Below, piece by piece: positions 20,943 through 31,214 of a DNA stretch of 64,000 bases (positions are counted from its first letter, which is position 1; each line of letters begins with the position of its first letter). The translations under genes and the position numbers were made by a program. The notes beneath the pieces were generated by a model. It did no database searches, was not told the DNA's origin, and worked only from the letters and a program-made list of their open reading frames with translations. The DNA comes from Ottelia alismoides. Lineage: Eukaryota; Streptophyta; Magnoliopsida; Alismatales; Hydrocharitaceae. The stretch covers positions 453,026 to 517,025 of the forward strand of contig JAZKJV010006046.1 of NCBI GenBank assembly GCA_037367405.1, written 5' to 3'.

Positions 20943-23900
20943 TGTTGAAGACGATTTTCCACGACTCTAAAGTAATCCACACAAGGCGGGATCACAGTGT
21001 CGCTGAGGCGACCCGCAGGAAAATCCGAACTTCGAACAATAATTAACCCACAACAGAAATCAAGCAATGAAAAGTGGTGCGGAGTTAAAATTTATTATAA
21101 CTCAACAACAAGATGTGTATAGGTGTAAGTATGTGTAGAGGTCGAACACAGGGAGCAGACAGGTAGAACGGGGCAAAATGCTCAAAATGTGTGACTGTGA
21201 TGAAGTGTCTATCTGTGCTATGTTTTTGTGGGTTTTTGATTTTATATTTTTTTGTTTAATTTTTGGATTTTATATTTTTGTATTTTGATTTTTAATTTAC
21301 TGATTTTATATTTTCTTTTTTATATTTTATATTTTTTTATATTTTCTTTTTATATTTTAATAGAAGATATATATAAAGTAAGAAAGAGATAGATAATGTA
21401 TTAATAAAAATAGGTAAAAATAAAGAAAAATCAGGAAATAAAATGTTTTTAGGTTTTCTATATTTTTCTAATGTTTTTGTGATTTTTCTATATTTTTCTT
21501 AATTTGTTTTGGTATTTTTAAAGGTTAAAATACTAGAAAACAGGGAACTAAGTTGCCGGCTGAAATGAAAATGAGGATGAAAAATACTAATCAGAGCTCA
21601 AAAATCCTCAAACTAATTTTAATTGAAAGATAACAAATCAGAGAAAATTCAGAAACTGAAATTTTATTTTTAGGATTTTTTATATATTTTTAAGATTTTT
21701 ATGAAGATTTTTAGAGTTTTCTAATATTTATCGGTTTTCTTTTGTATTTTTTAATGATTTTTGGATTGAAGTTAAAACACACAAAAATAAACAAAATATT
21801 TTTTTTTGGAATTTTTTCAGACGTTTTGTAATTTTTATGGATTTTATAATGCAAACAGTACTGAAAATGAGTGTTTTTGAATTTTTATAAATATTAAAAT
21901 GCAATAAATATGCAAAATAAAAATATGACGTGAATCTACAATGCAACAGAAATGTATGGTAATTTTTTGGTGATTTTTGGAGTTATATAGATGCATGCAA
22001 TAAATAGAAATAACAAAGAGAAAAAACACCATGGTAGGGGCGTATATGTAAATATCCAAAAGGTCAGGGGCCTACGTGCAATTTTCCTCAAAACTTTATA
22101 ACACACTAATAAATTTTCTGGACTAATTAGAAATGGCCAACATCGCGAGGTGAATTTTGCAAAAACGCCAAGCCCACGTGCGTTGGCACGCGCGCCTAGT
22201 AGGGGTATCGACGTAATATGCGAAAACTCCAGGGATTCAAATGCAATTATCCTCAAAATTTATAACTGAAATAAACACTTCGTGTACTGAACATAAATGA
22301 CAAGACTCACGAGGTTAATTTTGCAAAAACGCCAAGGCACACGTGACTTGCACGCACGCCTGGAAGTGGCCTAAATGCGATTATCAAAACCTTCGGGGGC
22401 TTAAGTGCAAAAGTGCCAGAAAGTTAACACGTTATAATAATATTTTAGCACTAACAAGAAATACATGAAATAACGGACTCTTGTATGCAAAATAGCCACG
22501 CGCACGTGCTCGCGCACATGCGCCTCGCTGGCAAGGGCGCGGATGTGTTTTTAGAAAGTCTGAGGGGGTTTTGATAAATATTGCAAAAATGATACACAAT
22601 AGATGAAAGATTATGGATCTAATATAAAATACAAAAAGTGCTGGGTTGAACTTGCAAAATACCCAGTCAAGGGACGGATCGCACGGTTGATGAGAAACCA
22701 CTTAGGCCATGTGTCGAGCCTACAACGTGCAATGCCGCTTCGCACCGACGGCTAGGATTTGATCACCCGAGGACGATCGACGGTTGCAGACGTTCAAAAT
22801 CCGACGGTGGCTGCTTTGTCTGGAGCCCTCGTCGATCGGTCGGTGGGGGGCGAGGCAGGAGGAACTGGGAAGCACGCCGGGTCTGGCGACTTTCAATCAC
22901 TCCCCCCTCGCACGTCTGGCGGTGAATGGTGATCTGACGAGGTGCAAAATGCTCCAGGCGAGGAGTTCTATCCGCAGGTGGCCTCAAAAAGACGTGGGCC
23001 TCACCGGAGCGCGCCGGAGGAGAAGGAGGAACGGAGCACCTCCAGGTACCCCGGCGGTGCGCAAAACTGCTCCAGACACCCCTTGATGCACGGCCTGCAA
23101 AATAAAGAGTCAAGGGGGGTCGCGGGAAAACTGTCGCGACCCTCCAAATGGCGAAAATAGGCGGAAATGACGAAAGAGGTGCTCGCCGGAGCAAGCTCCG
23201 GCAAGAGGTGGCGTGGATAAATAGACAAGTGTGGATCGAAATGACGGGTGTAGAACTACTCCTAGGACTTCGGGGAATACAAAGAAAGAAAGAAATCAAA
23301 GAAACATGCGAACCTCGAGCCACAAACAGCGAGATGGACCTCACGGCAGAACTTGGCCGGAGATGGTGGTGGAGCGCCTCACGGCCGCCTAAGCTCACTC
23401 CTCGGTGCTGGAGAAGGAGGCTGTCACCCTCCTCCCGCCGGAGCACACACGCAAGAGCCAAGCTAGGGGTCAGAAAGGGTTCAAGAGGTGAAGGAGGGTG
23501 ATGGATTTGTTTTTGAATGTGTTGGACATGGCTCAAAGAACGAGATGTTAGGAACGACGTAGTGATCCAATCTTTGAGGCGAGACCTGGGCGTGCAAGAC
23601 CAATCCTCAAGGATAAAAAGTCATGAAGGGTCCATCACGAGAAGATGCAAGGGACACCCTCGAAAAATCCACGAAGATGGGTCAAAACAAACCTCTGACA
23701 CTGTACAGACCTCGGTCAGAGAGCTGACCGAGGTCAAGCAAGGGGCAAACCTGTTTGGTCCACGTAGACCAACCAAAAAAAACCTTGGTAAAAAGGTTTG
23801 TAAAATCTATTTAAATTAGTAAACGATTTTATTAATTTTAAGTTATTAAATAAAAAATATTTATAATTTTATAAGGTATTTTAATATGATTTTTATCTAT

Positions 23901-24933
23901 TTTTAGAGGTCTATAATTACAAGTTACCTTTTTGGGTCTATATAGGTATATATATCTATGTATTTTATTATTTTATTTTTATTTTATAAATTTAATTTAT
24001 TTAATTTTGTTTATTATTTTATAAATTTATAAAGTATTTTTATACACTTAATTATATTTTTATTGTATTTTTATGAAGTCTTTTGTACACTTAATAAGAT
24101 AAAAGTAGTAATAATATAGGGATGTTTATATGTTTTATACCTATGTATTATATACAAGTATTCTATTTTTGTAATTTCTTTAGGTTTTTATTCTTATTTT
24201 AATATACATATATATATATTATAAGTAATATTTATAAAATTATAAAAATATAAAATAGTAAAAATAATGAATAAATAATAAAACGAATATTTTAATCTGT
24301 ACACGTATACAAAAGGGGTCCAAAACTCAACTTTCAAACTGTAGCTCTGCCAAATGCGAAACCACAGCAATTAAATAGCTTATTTTAAATTATATACAAT
24401 TAAAGGTGAGTTTGATGCATTTGGAGTTTTTATTTGCGAGATACAGGTCTGGGAAGTTGGGATTCTGGAATTTTATTCAGACTATAACTTTTTATCTTTA
24501 TATTATTTTTGAGTGAAATCAATTTTGTATTTTTATCTATTTAATTATCTACAACTTTCATGTACAAATTTTCTTTATTTGAGGTATAAAAAGTGGAACA
24601 AAAAATAGGTCCCAAAATGAATAAAGAATGAATGAAATAAAAGGTATTTTTATTGTATTTCGGCCCTTATCTCCCCGTACTTTATTCCTTGTCGACCTAG
24701 TCATCGAGATGCCTAGGTCTCGGTGTTTCGGGTCATAAAATATTTACAATATTTTATTCCTTTTCTTTTCTTTTTTTATTCTATAATTTTGGCATTAAAA
24801 ACCGCATTTTACATAATATTTACACAATGATGCATGAATGCTAAAATGCATAAATTAAGCCTATTTACACACATTTACTAGGGTTTTTAAGGCCAAAATG
24901 ATAGAATAAAGATGATGAAACGTAGATTCATCA
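20943..24933 (-). repeat. Athila-like 5' LTR (copy 2)
   Basis: 3991 bp, collinear with 11118-15095. It includes the family box at about 24669-24740, the palindrome GACCTCGGTCAG/CTGACCGAGGTC at 23708-23719/23724-23735, a decayed second palindrome near 23754-23773 and a GC-rich island at about 22680-23480. In this LTR one reading frame of 257 codons (23536-22763, minus) stays open through the island. The same frame is interrupted in the other LTR, and the product is Arg/Pro/Ser-rich with no known domain. I do not call it a gene. Confidence 0.94.
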
Positions 24934-24938
24934 AACAC
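24934..24938. repeat. Probable TSD of the Athila-like element, right copy (AACAC)
   Basis: AACAC follows the LTR end TTCATCA and corresponds to GGCAC at 11113-11117 with two differences. Confidence 0.55.
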
Positions 24939-25528
24939 CTGTGTGCTGGACTGAAGTTGGAGTACGAAAGCTACTCGATCCTGAACTGATTCAAATTATT
25001 AGTGAGAAAATAGAAGAAATCAAAAGACATTTGAAAACAACACAAAGTCGACAGAAAAGCTATGCCGACAAACAAAGGTGAGACTTAGAATTTGAAGTTG
25101 GTGATCAAGTATTTTTGCGTGGTTCTCCTTGGAAGGGTCTTCTAAGATTTGGCAAGAAAGGAAAGCTTGCTCCAAGGTATATTGGACCTTATGAAATAAT
25201 TCAAAGAATCGGTCAGTTGGCATATCGATTGTTACTCCCACCAGAGTTGGCACGGATTCATAATGTTTTCCATGTCTCTATACTAAGAAAATATATTTCA
25301 CATCCATCACATGTGATAGAACCCCAGCAAGTAGAACTAAAAGAAGACTTATCATATGAAGAAAATCCTGTGAAAATATTAGATCATAAGGTTCAAGAAC
25401 TGCGAAACAAAGACGTTCGAATGGTCAAAGTATTATGGAAAAGTCATGCAATAGAGGAAGCAACATGGAAAAGAGAAGACGAAATGAGATATCAGTATCC
25501 ACAACTTTTCACGGATAAAGATACGTAG
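24939..25528 (+). pseudogene. Tekay-like integrase C-terminal part with chromodomain
   Basis: It resumes the integrase cut at 11117 ('CWTEVGVRKLL' after the junction). The segment at 25115-25528 has 'FGKKGKLAPRYIGPYEII' and 'LPPELARIHNVFHVSILRKY', the GPY/F module of gypsy integrases. It is followed by a chromodomain-like end, 'ENPVKILDHKVQELRNKDV', 'MVKVLWKSHAIEEATWKRED', and stop at 25526-25528. In chromoviruses this module binds modified histone tails and directs integration. A TGA at 25081-25083 ('QR*DLEFEVGDQVF') interrupts the frame. The ORF to the stop is otherwise open. Confidence 0.9.
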
Positions 25529-25550
25529 AAATTTCGAGGACGAAATTCCT

Positions 25551-25565
25551 TTAGTAGGGGAGTGT
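25551..25565 (+). other. Tekay-like polypurine tract
   Basis: TTAGTAGGGGAGTGT directly before the 3' LTR start at 25566. The GTAGGGGAGT core is typical for this clade. Confidence 0.8.
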
Positions 25566-27827
25566 TGTAACATCATCACTGTATTAAATACCATAATGTT
25601 AAGAACAGTTGCTAAGAATATTAAGGGTCATATACTAATAGATACATAGGTTTTACTATCTTTTATACCTTTGAATATGAATATCTATGCATGGTTGAAT
25701 GTGGTATATATGCCCATGCACATCTCAATTATTTTAAAAGGGATTACGTGGTAGGTCAAATTAGTATATTTAAGTTGTTTCTCTTTTATTGAATAAAAGA
25801 TACCTAAGGTTATGAGTTCCGAACTATATACATTAAGTAGAGTTAGAACATTCGAGGTTTCTAGTTATAATATCCCTCTTTTAAATACAAATATTTGCAT
25901 GGCTATAAAATAAAGAGAGTGCAAGGGGGAAATTATATTAAATGGAGATAGGATTAAGATAGATAACGTGTATATATAAAAAAGGGCATGCCAAAGAGAG
26001 TGCTAGATGGACCTGTGTTATACGGGTATGCTACGTGTGATTATAGGAGGAGGGCTATTTCATGTATCATATTTGTATATATAAGGAAAAGAATAACCAC
26101 AAATGAAGAACTTTTGAGGTCGGTGGGCCACAACAGAGCTTTTGGTCTCCATCACTCGGCCTGTAGACGGAGGACTCGACCCATAGGTAATCCTCTCGCA
26201 ACCTAAATATTCCATGTATGTTTCTTTCCTCTCGATCGAGAGGGATAGGGGAAAATTAGGTGGTAATTAGATTTCTTTCCCTATTCTCAATAATTATTTC
26301 ACCTACAGCCATGTAATTCTTTAAGAATATCAGGTACTGTGTTTCTGATGGATCTGAACCAATTCATCTCCATATTTCTATAGTATTAAAGAGAGAAAGA
26401 AGTAGGATATATGTCTGATTAGAATAAATTAGAGTGGTGCATTAATGATTACTAATAATAGGAGTATAAAGTGTTGCTAGATCCATTTCAGAAATTGATA
26501 CATTAGTTTATTTGTTTTACCTGTTAACAACGGATTTCAGGTGGTATTAGTTAACGACTGGTGAAAAACAATGAGTATTTTTGAATAGAGAAATAGAAGA
26601 TTAAGGTTGGATGTTTTTTTAGGAAACCAAAATCATAATGAAATATTAGAAAAAAATTACCGTAAGGGTTTATAAACACAACATGTCCACCTACTTTCAT
26701 TTTACAAAGTAGGTGAGATTACGAAGAGCTAGAAAGAACTTAATTTCTTACATAAGTACTGCAGGGAAGCTAGTTAAGGCTCTACACATATCTTTATCCA
26801 GGAAATGGAAGTAAAATAAGAATATATCAAGGTATAATAAGGCATGATTGCACTATTAACCCTTTCTAAATGTGTAAATTTAGGTGAAGATCGAGGTATA
26901 AATTCCGCAGTTGCAAAAGAAAAGGAAAATTTAATGTGAAATAAAGGTGGGTGGTTACAAACTTCTATTTACATCGTAGATTTCAAAGATGCTTCATGTT
27001 ATGTTCTATTCCAGAATTTATGTCGTTATTATTAGTATTGCAGATTTACCATTTGTCAATTTTGCAAACTATTATGTCTTTATGCAAGATCATGAGATTT
27101 ATTATTTTCAAGTGGTATATATGAAATGTATAATACGTATGTTTGGAAAGCATGCACACTAGATCCACCTAAAAGAACAATCATGGACAAGTAAGAGGGC
27201 TTTGGGCCCGCATTCTGTATACACATAGGCTTTGGGCCGTATGCGGGATGTCCTTGACCTTTGAGGTCGTCTGCGCGTATGACAGTAAGATAAGGTCCTA
27301 GGTGGAGTTCGCTCTCCTAGGCAGTATGTAAGGCTAAGGGATGGATAAAACCTCCTTGGCTGTATGGTTCATAGTCCAAGTAAGATTAGATGGAAATAGT
27401 GGTTCATATTTATGTTCATATGAAATGGAAACCATGTTATTTTTTTTAAATCTCTTGTTTATTCTTTTTATTAAGCAAGCATGTTATTATCTGCTTAGTG
27501 GGAAATTTTTGTAGACGTGCAAGACGAGTCTTTTGATACATGTAATTATCAACTTTCTATATGAGAACAAGTGACTTTGTGAAGCACTAAATATATTGTG
27601 TTGGAGTTTTGAAATTTTGGAAATGATTGATGTGGATATGGTTGGATTTCTGTGGCGATATTGTTGAATGTATGGTAGCATATCATTTCAGCACGGGTAG
27701 CATTTTGGGAGAACTCCAAATTATAGAGGAATTGCTGCCGAAATTTTTATGGATATTTTAATTAAGATAAGGAATGATATAAGGATACTTGTCACTCTCG
27801 TCTCGACTAGCGGGACGGGTCGTGACA
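25566..27827 (+). repeat. Tekay-like 3' LTR
   Basis: 2262 bp, TGTAACATC..GTCGTGACA, collinear with 4677-6939. It is followed by TSD TAGAC at 27828-27832. Confidence 0.95.
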
Positions 27828-28702
27828 TAGACACTACTCCTGAATAATGAGAATTAACTGATCCTTGTTGTCATCGGCCACTGCTGCAGCAATGTTCTCA
27901 TCTTCATCTTTCTTTTTATTCTTTTTGACTTCCGCTTTCTCTCTAACCAGACTCTGCAATCTCTCTTCCAGTGACCATGATTGTTGCAATTATGACACTT
28001 TGCTCTGTCCTTAGACTTCTTCCTGGTTCACTCTCGTGATCGTCCCCTACTGTTGGGCTTGCCTCTTCTTTCAACTACGTACACATGTGAAGAAGAGGAC
28101 TCTCCTGATGATCATCGTCTAAGTTCTTCACTCAGGAGACGGCTCTTGACCATGGAATGGTAAGCTTGCCATCTGTAGCGGTGTTTCTCACATTAATCAT
28201 CAATGTTTCCAACTGTCTGGTAGGGAACCCAGTAGAAGAAGCGCCTGCAATTCATCATCTAGCGCCATGTTCATGGTACTCAATTGATTGATGAGACTCT
28301 GACACTCATTCAAGTGCTGAACAACCTTCATCCTTTCCTTGTACTTTAGATTCACCAACTTCCAAATCAAGAATGCATTGTTGGTGGCCATCTTTTGCTC
28401 AAAAATCTCTACCAGTTTCTCCCAAAGTTTCTTCGCATCTATCTCTTCTGCAACATGGTGGAATATCGATAAGTCCAGCCATTTCCGGATGGTACTGACT
28501 GCTTTTCTGTTCAGCTTTGTCCAATGACCTATGGACATGCCCTCAGGCTTGGCTGTTTATCCTTCCACCGGATCATGGAGGTCTTTGTAGTACAATATGT
28601 CCTCCATCTTGGCCTTCCATATTTGCCAATTCATGCTCGTCAGCTTGATCGTCGTGCCTTCATCATCCTTATCCATCTCAACAACCCAGTTGTGATACCA
28701 CT
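27828..28702 (-). pseudogene. Copia A gag and zinc knuckle, plus PBS
   Basis: The open stretch 28538-28200 is a copia gag (UBN2-like): 'STIRKWLDLSIFHHVAEEID', 'LWEKLVEIFEQKMATNNAFL' and a leucine-rich 'LINQLSTMNMALDDELQALL'. Near 27960-28005 the minus strand gives a zinc knuckle, CHNCNNHGH. Stops and frameshifts separate the parts. TSD TAGAC lies at 27828-27832, next to the Tekay-like LTR. At the right end, 28689-28700 on the minus strand reads TGGTATCACAAC, two bases from the LTR. Its first eight bases fit the initiator tRNA-Met primer site. Confidence 0.83.
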
Positions 28703-29405
28703 TGTTGGGAATTTCAGGGTTCCCTTAACCTGCCTTGTAAAGGATGACTAGTAGCAGAATATTCCTCACACAGGAACCAAGAAAAATAATTGTAGCATGA
28801 TAATCAAGCAACATAAAAGATATGAGAAATTTTACGTGGGATAACCCTCCTCGATGTGAGAGAGGGGAAAACCCATGGGGCATAACGACCTGCAATAAAT
28901 CCATTAGGTCAGAAAAATGAGAGGGCACAATGTCTTCTCAGTTTTGTTGCCCAACAAAATTGAGGCTCAGTTACAAGAATAAAATTAAATATCTGTCATC
29001 TTGTACTTGGAGAATACGATACCGTTGCTTCTCCTCATCACAATCTGTCCCTCCTCAAGAATAAACCTCCCCTACGGCTGCTCCTGGCGCCTTCGGTGCA
29101 GACGCTCCTCTCGAAGGTAACTTCTCTTCGCACCTATGAGAGCTAACTCTTCGCGCCTTGTGCGAGATGCTCCTTACGCCTTGTTGGGCTGCTTCTATCC
29201 TTGCATGGGGAGAGAGAACTAAGAGAGAAGAGAGAGATGCTCAGGCTTGGGATGAGTTGCAAAGCCATGAACGTGGCCTTATTTATATGAGTTTCAACCT
29301 CCTCCTCTCTCTCTCCTAATCCTATTTGGAATAGGTCCTAAAAAGGGATAATTTCTCAATAATCTCCCCCCTTTTTTATTCTTTAGGAACGGATAATAAC
29401 CGACA
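28703..29405 (-). repeat. Copia A 5' LTR
   Basis: 703 bp, plus-strand ends TGTTGGGAATT..ATAACCGACA. It matches the remnant at 993-1514. The minus strand has TATAAATA at 29287-29280, a likely TATA box. It is followed by CTGTC (29406-29410), the expected TSD, whose partner lies left of the window. Confidence 0.9.
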
Positions 29406-29410
29406 CTGTC

Positions 29411-29763
29411 AGGATGTGATGGATAATATGGACGGATCAATGAGATATTTGAGATGAGATTTCAATATGATCGTGCATTGTTTTATTCAAATATGAATGG
29501 TGGATGTATTTAAAGACACATGATTTAAGTTGGATCCGAAGTTTGGATACATTAGCCTCGGTAAAAGCAAAAGCATATTGGGCAGGGTGGAAGCATTCAT
29601 GTTAGCATGTCAGGCAAATCACGTATTCTACATCAAACATAATGCTAGTTTAGAGTAGATGATATCGATAAAAATAACTCTTATGGGATATAGTAAAGAC
29701 ACTGAGAATGAAGAGTATGATGATGACGAGGTTAATGCTTACCAAGAAGATCAAGATAAATGA
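29411..29763 (+). pseudogene. CACTA transposase C-terminal fragment (DUF4216-like)
   Basis: Read by eye in the plus strand, the segment gives 'FKYEWWMYLKTHD' and 'SLDTLASVKAKAY', then 'EAFMLACQANHVFYI' and an acidic end 'DTENEEYDDDEVNAYQED' before TGA at 29761-29763. The A-x-Q-A-x-x-VFY block is characteristic of DUF4216, found at the end of the large CACTA (En/Spm) transposase. Internal stops are present (29669 region). Copia A inserted at its left, so the remainder is outside the window. Confidence 0.65.
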
Positions 29764-29884
29764 AATTCAGTATGTTTCTAATAACTTTTACATCATTAAA
29801 TTGCGGAGATTTCTTTATATATATCTAAACATTCCAACATGTAGTTTTAAATATATGCAATTTTATATATTTACTTTGTCTCTC

Positions 29885-29996
29885 TAGATCTGAATATTTC
29901 TAAGTGTATTCATTTGAGCATACTTTTATGAATATTTGAACATTTCTCAATGTCTTCATCTGAGTACACTTTTCTGAATATCTAAACTAGTTAATA
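29885..29996. repeat. Degenerate tandem duplication
   Basis: Two imperfect copies of a unit of about 50 bp, with CTGAATATTTCT, a TGAGYAYACTTTT block and TGAATAT shared. It lies between the two CACTA-like reading frames. Confidence 0.5.
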
Positions 29997-30017
29997 TGAT
30001 TCTTTTCAAAATAATAC

Positions 30018-30200
30018 AGATGGTCCAGACACATTTTTCTAGACAGAATGGCAGAGAGGATGAGCGAGGAGGTGAGCCATTGCAGTCTAAGGAGTTGTGG
30101 GGGCCGTAGGCAGCCCCCAAGTAGAGGAGGAGGCTGATGGGGTTGCGATCGGTCCGTAAGGTCTTCCAGAGATTGGTGTATCGCCGTCAGATATATTTTT
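30018..30200 (+). pseudogene. Possible start of the second CACTA gene (TNPA/Ptta-like), broken
   Basis: After the DUF4216 fragment and an AT-rich gap, a short Gly/Arg/Glu-rich reading frame appears ('DGPDTFF' then 'ERMSEEVSHCSLRS' in different frames). It has several stops. In CACTA elements a second gene of Ptta/En/Spm type lies downstream of the large transposase. Position is the main support. A Ptta-like segment is clear only at 49370-49982. Confidence 0.3.
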
Positions 30201-30693
30201 AAGTGATATTTTCTAATTTTAAAATTTGTGATGAGAAAAATGACTATATAATAGTGACTTCCTTAATAGGTCAACGACATAAGGGGAACACTCCAACGAA
30301 ATGCAATCAATTAAGTAAACTAAAGCATGTCGTATAATGCCCTTTCCTGTCGTATATGAAATCAACGGCGACGGGGTGCGCATCTCATCACATGGGTTCT
30401 AGGTCATCTAATCAATAATATCAAATATAGCACAATACCAACATCATAACTAATGCCATGAAAAAAGAGGAGATATCTATCAATGTCCGCATACAACTTT
30501 TATTACATCGGGCCTTAAACACGGCAAAAAAAGTATAGAAGGCAAAAAATGTCAGTAAATAAAGATTCTGACGAGATAAAAAGTAGATGACTAAAAACAA
30601 CTAAAGAGCAACTGAAAAGGGATCCATCCTCACCCGTGATCATGTGAAGAAAGTTACTACTCACAAGCTATCGCATCAAGCTCGTCAGCACCT
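30201..30693. other. No identifiable feature
   Basis: About 0.5 kb of degenerate unique-looking sequence. A short 'PFPVVYEINGDGVR' reading near 30340 could be further CACTA remnant but is too short to call. Confidence 0.5.
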
Positions 30694-30696
30694 GAA

Positions 30697-30839
30697 GGGC
30701 CTGTTTGGTTGCAGGGTTGGGCAGGGTTGGGTTGGGTTGGGTTGGGCTGGGTGAATAGTAATCTGTGAGAAGGAAGTACCCTTGTGAATAGTAACCAGGG
30801 TTGGGCCAACCCTGCCCAACCCTGCAACCAAACAAGCCC
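30697..30839. mobile_element. Tourist-like MITE (PIF/Harbinger type)
   Basis: 143 bp with terminal inverted repeats of 34 bp and one mismatch (GGGCCTGTTTGGTTGCAGGG versus GGGCTTGTTTGGTTGCAGGG at the other end). It is flanked by GAA on both sides (30694-30696 and 30840-30842). A 3-bp TSD and GGGC..TTTGG ends fit Tourist-like MITEs. It has no coding capacity; the overlapping ORFs are shadows. Confidence 0.9.
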
Positions 30840-30842
30840 GAA

Positions 30843-31206
30843 GAGAAATCCAACACGGCTGATCAAAAGCCCAGCTACATATTGCAATATATAAACTAGA
30901 AATGAGCAACCGCTCAAGAGTAGAACTAAAGTGAAGAACTAGAAAAACCGGCAATCGCCTCTCATGCACATGTACCTATAATTGAGCTTATAGAATGCAA
31001 GTTAGGTGAAGAGCTTATAACTAGCTTACTTTTATTTCATCACAAGCATGCAATCGGCTTAATTTTCTACATCAAGAGCCTATAACCAGCTAATTTTGCA
31101 TTTATTCCACATTATTTGGTGTTTAAATTTATTTTATTAACTTTGTTACCATGCGACTCTACCGGCCCCAAGTTAAGCATCCATGGGAAATAGGCTTGAT
31201 CAAGAC
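30843..31206. other. No identifiable feature
   Basis: AT-rich spacer between the MITE and the hAT element. It has a weak repeated phrase (GAGCTTATA, GAGCCTATAACCAGCT) but no gene. Confidence 0.5.
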
Positions 31207-31214
31207 TTCTCTCC

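Larger units (their letters stand above)
11118..24933 (-). mobile_element. Athila-like LTR element without RT or integrase (copy 2 of the long-LTR family)
   Basis: 13.8 kb, minus-strand coding orientation. The 5' LTR is 20943-24933 and the 3' LTR 11118-15095. The internal 5.85 kb has a tRNA-Asp PBS, a degraded gag-like ORF1 (about 18950-19705), an intact 391-codon ORF2 with a retropepsin-like domain (17767-18942), a stem-loop array (17082-17676) and AT-rich sequence up to the PPT. No RT, RNase H or integrase motifs are visible in any frame, so it is non-autonomous. The PBS and protease type suggest Athila-related ancestry (inference). LTRs of about 4 kb are long for that group. Confidence 0.9.
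4677..27827 (+). mobile_element. Tekay/Del-like Ty3/gypsy chromovirus, host of a nested element
   Basis: LTRs at 4677-6939 and 25566-27827 are closely similar and flanked by TAGAC. Order between them is PBS, gag, protease, RT, RNase H, integrase and a C-terminal chromodomain, which is the gypsy order. The integrase is cut at 11117/24939 by the Athila-like element at 11118-24933. Without this the element is about 9.3 kb. The gag type, the LPGLPPDREIEF linker and the C-terminal chromodomain suit the Tekay/Del clade of chromoviruses (known family property, assigned here by eye). Several stops and frameshifts disable it. The chromodomain of this clade is thought to steer integration to heterochromatin. 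Confidence 0.93.
993..29405 (-). mobile_element. Copia A: old Ty1/copia retrotransposon, split by nested elements
   Basis: Minus-strand element. From right to left it has a 5' LTR (28703-29405), PBS, gag with zinc knuckle, protease, integrase, RT, RNase H, PPT and a 3' LTR remnant (993-1514). The Tekay-like element at 4677-27827 plus its 5-bp TSD interrupts it between the gag zinc knuckle and the protease. Without that insertion about 5.3 kb of copia A is visible, and about 174 bp of the 3' LTR are missing to copy 1 of the long-LTR family. Order protease-integrase-RT-RNase H defines the copia superfamily. The RNase H and RT motifs look like the Tork/Angela type, which I infer by recall only. 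Reading frames are broken and two catalytic motifs are changed, so it is dead. Confidence 0.9.
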
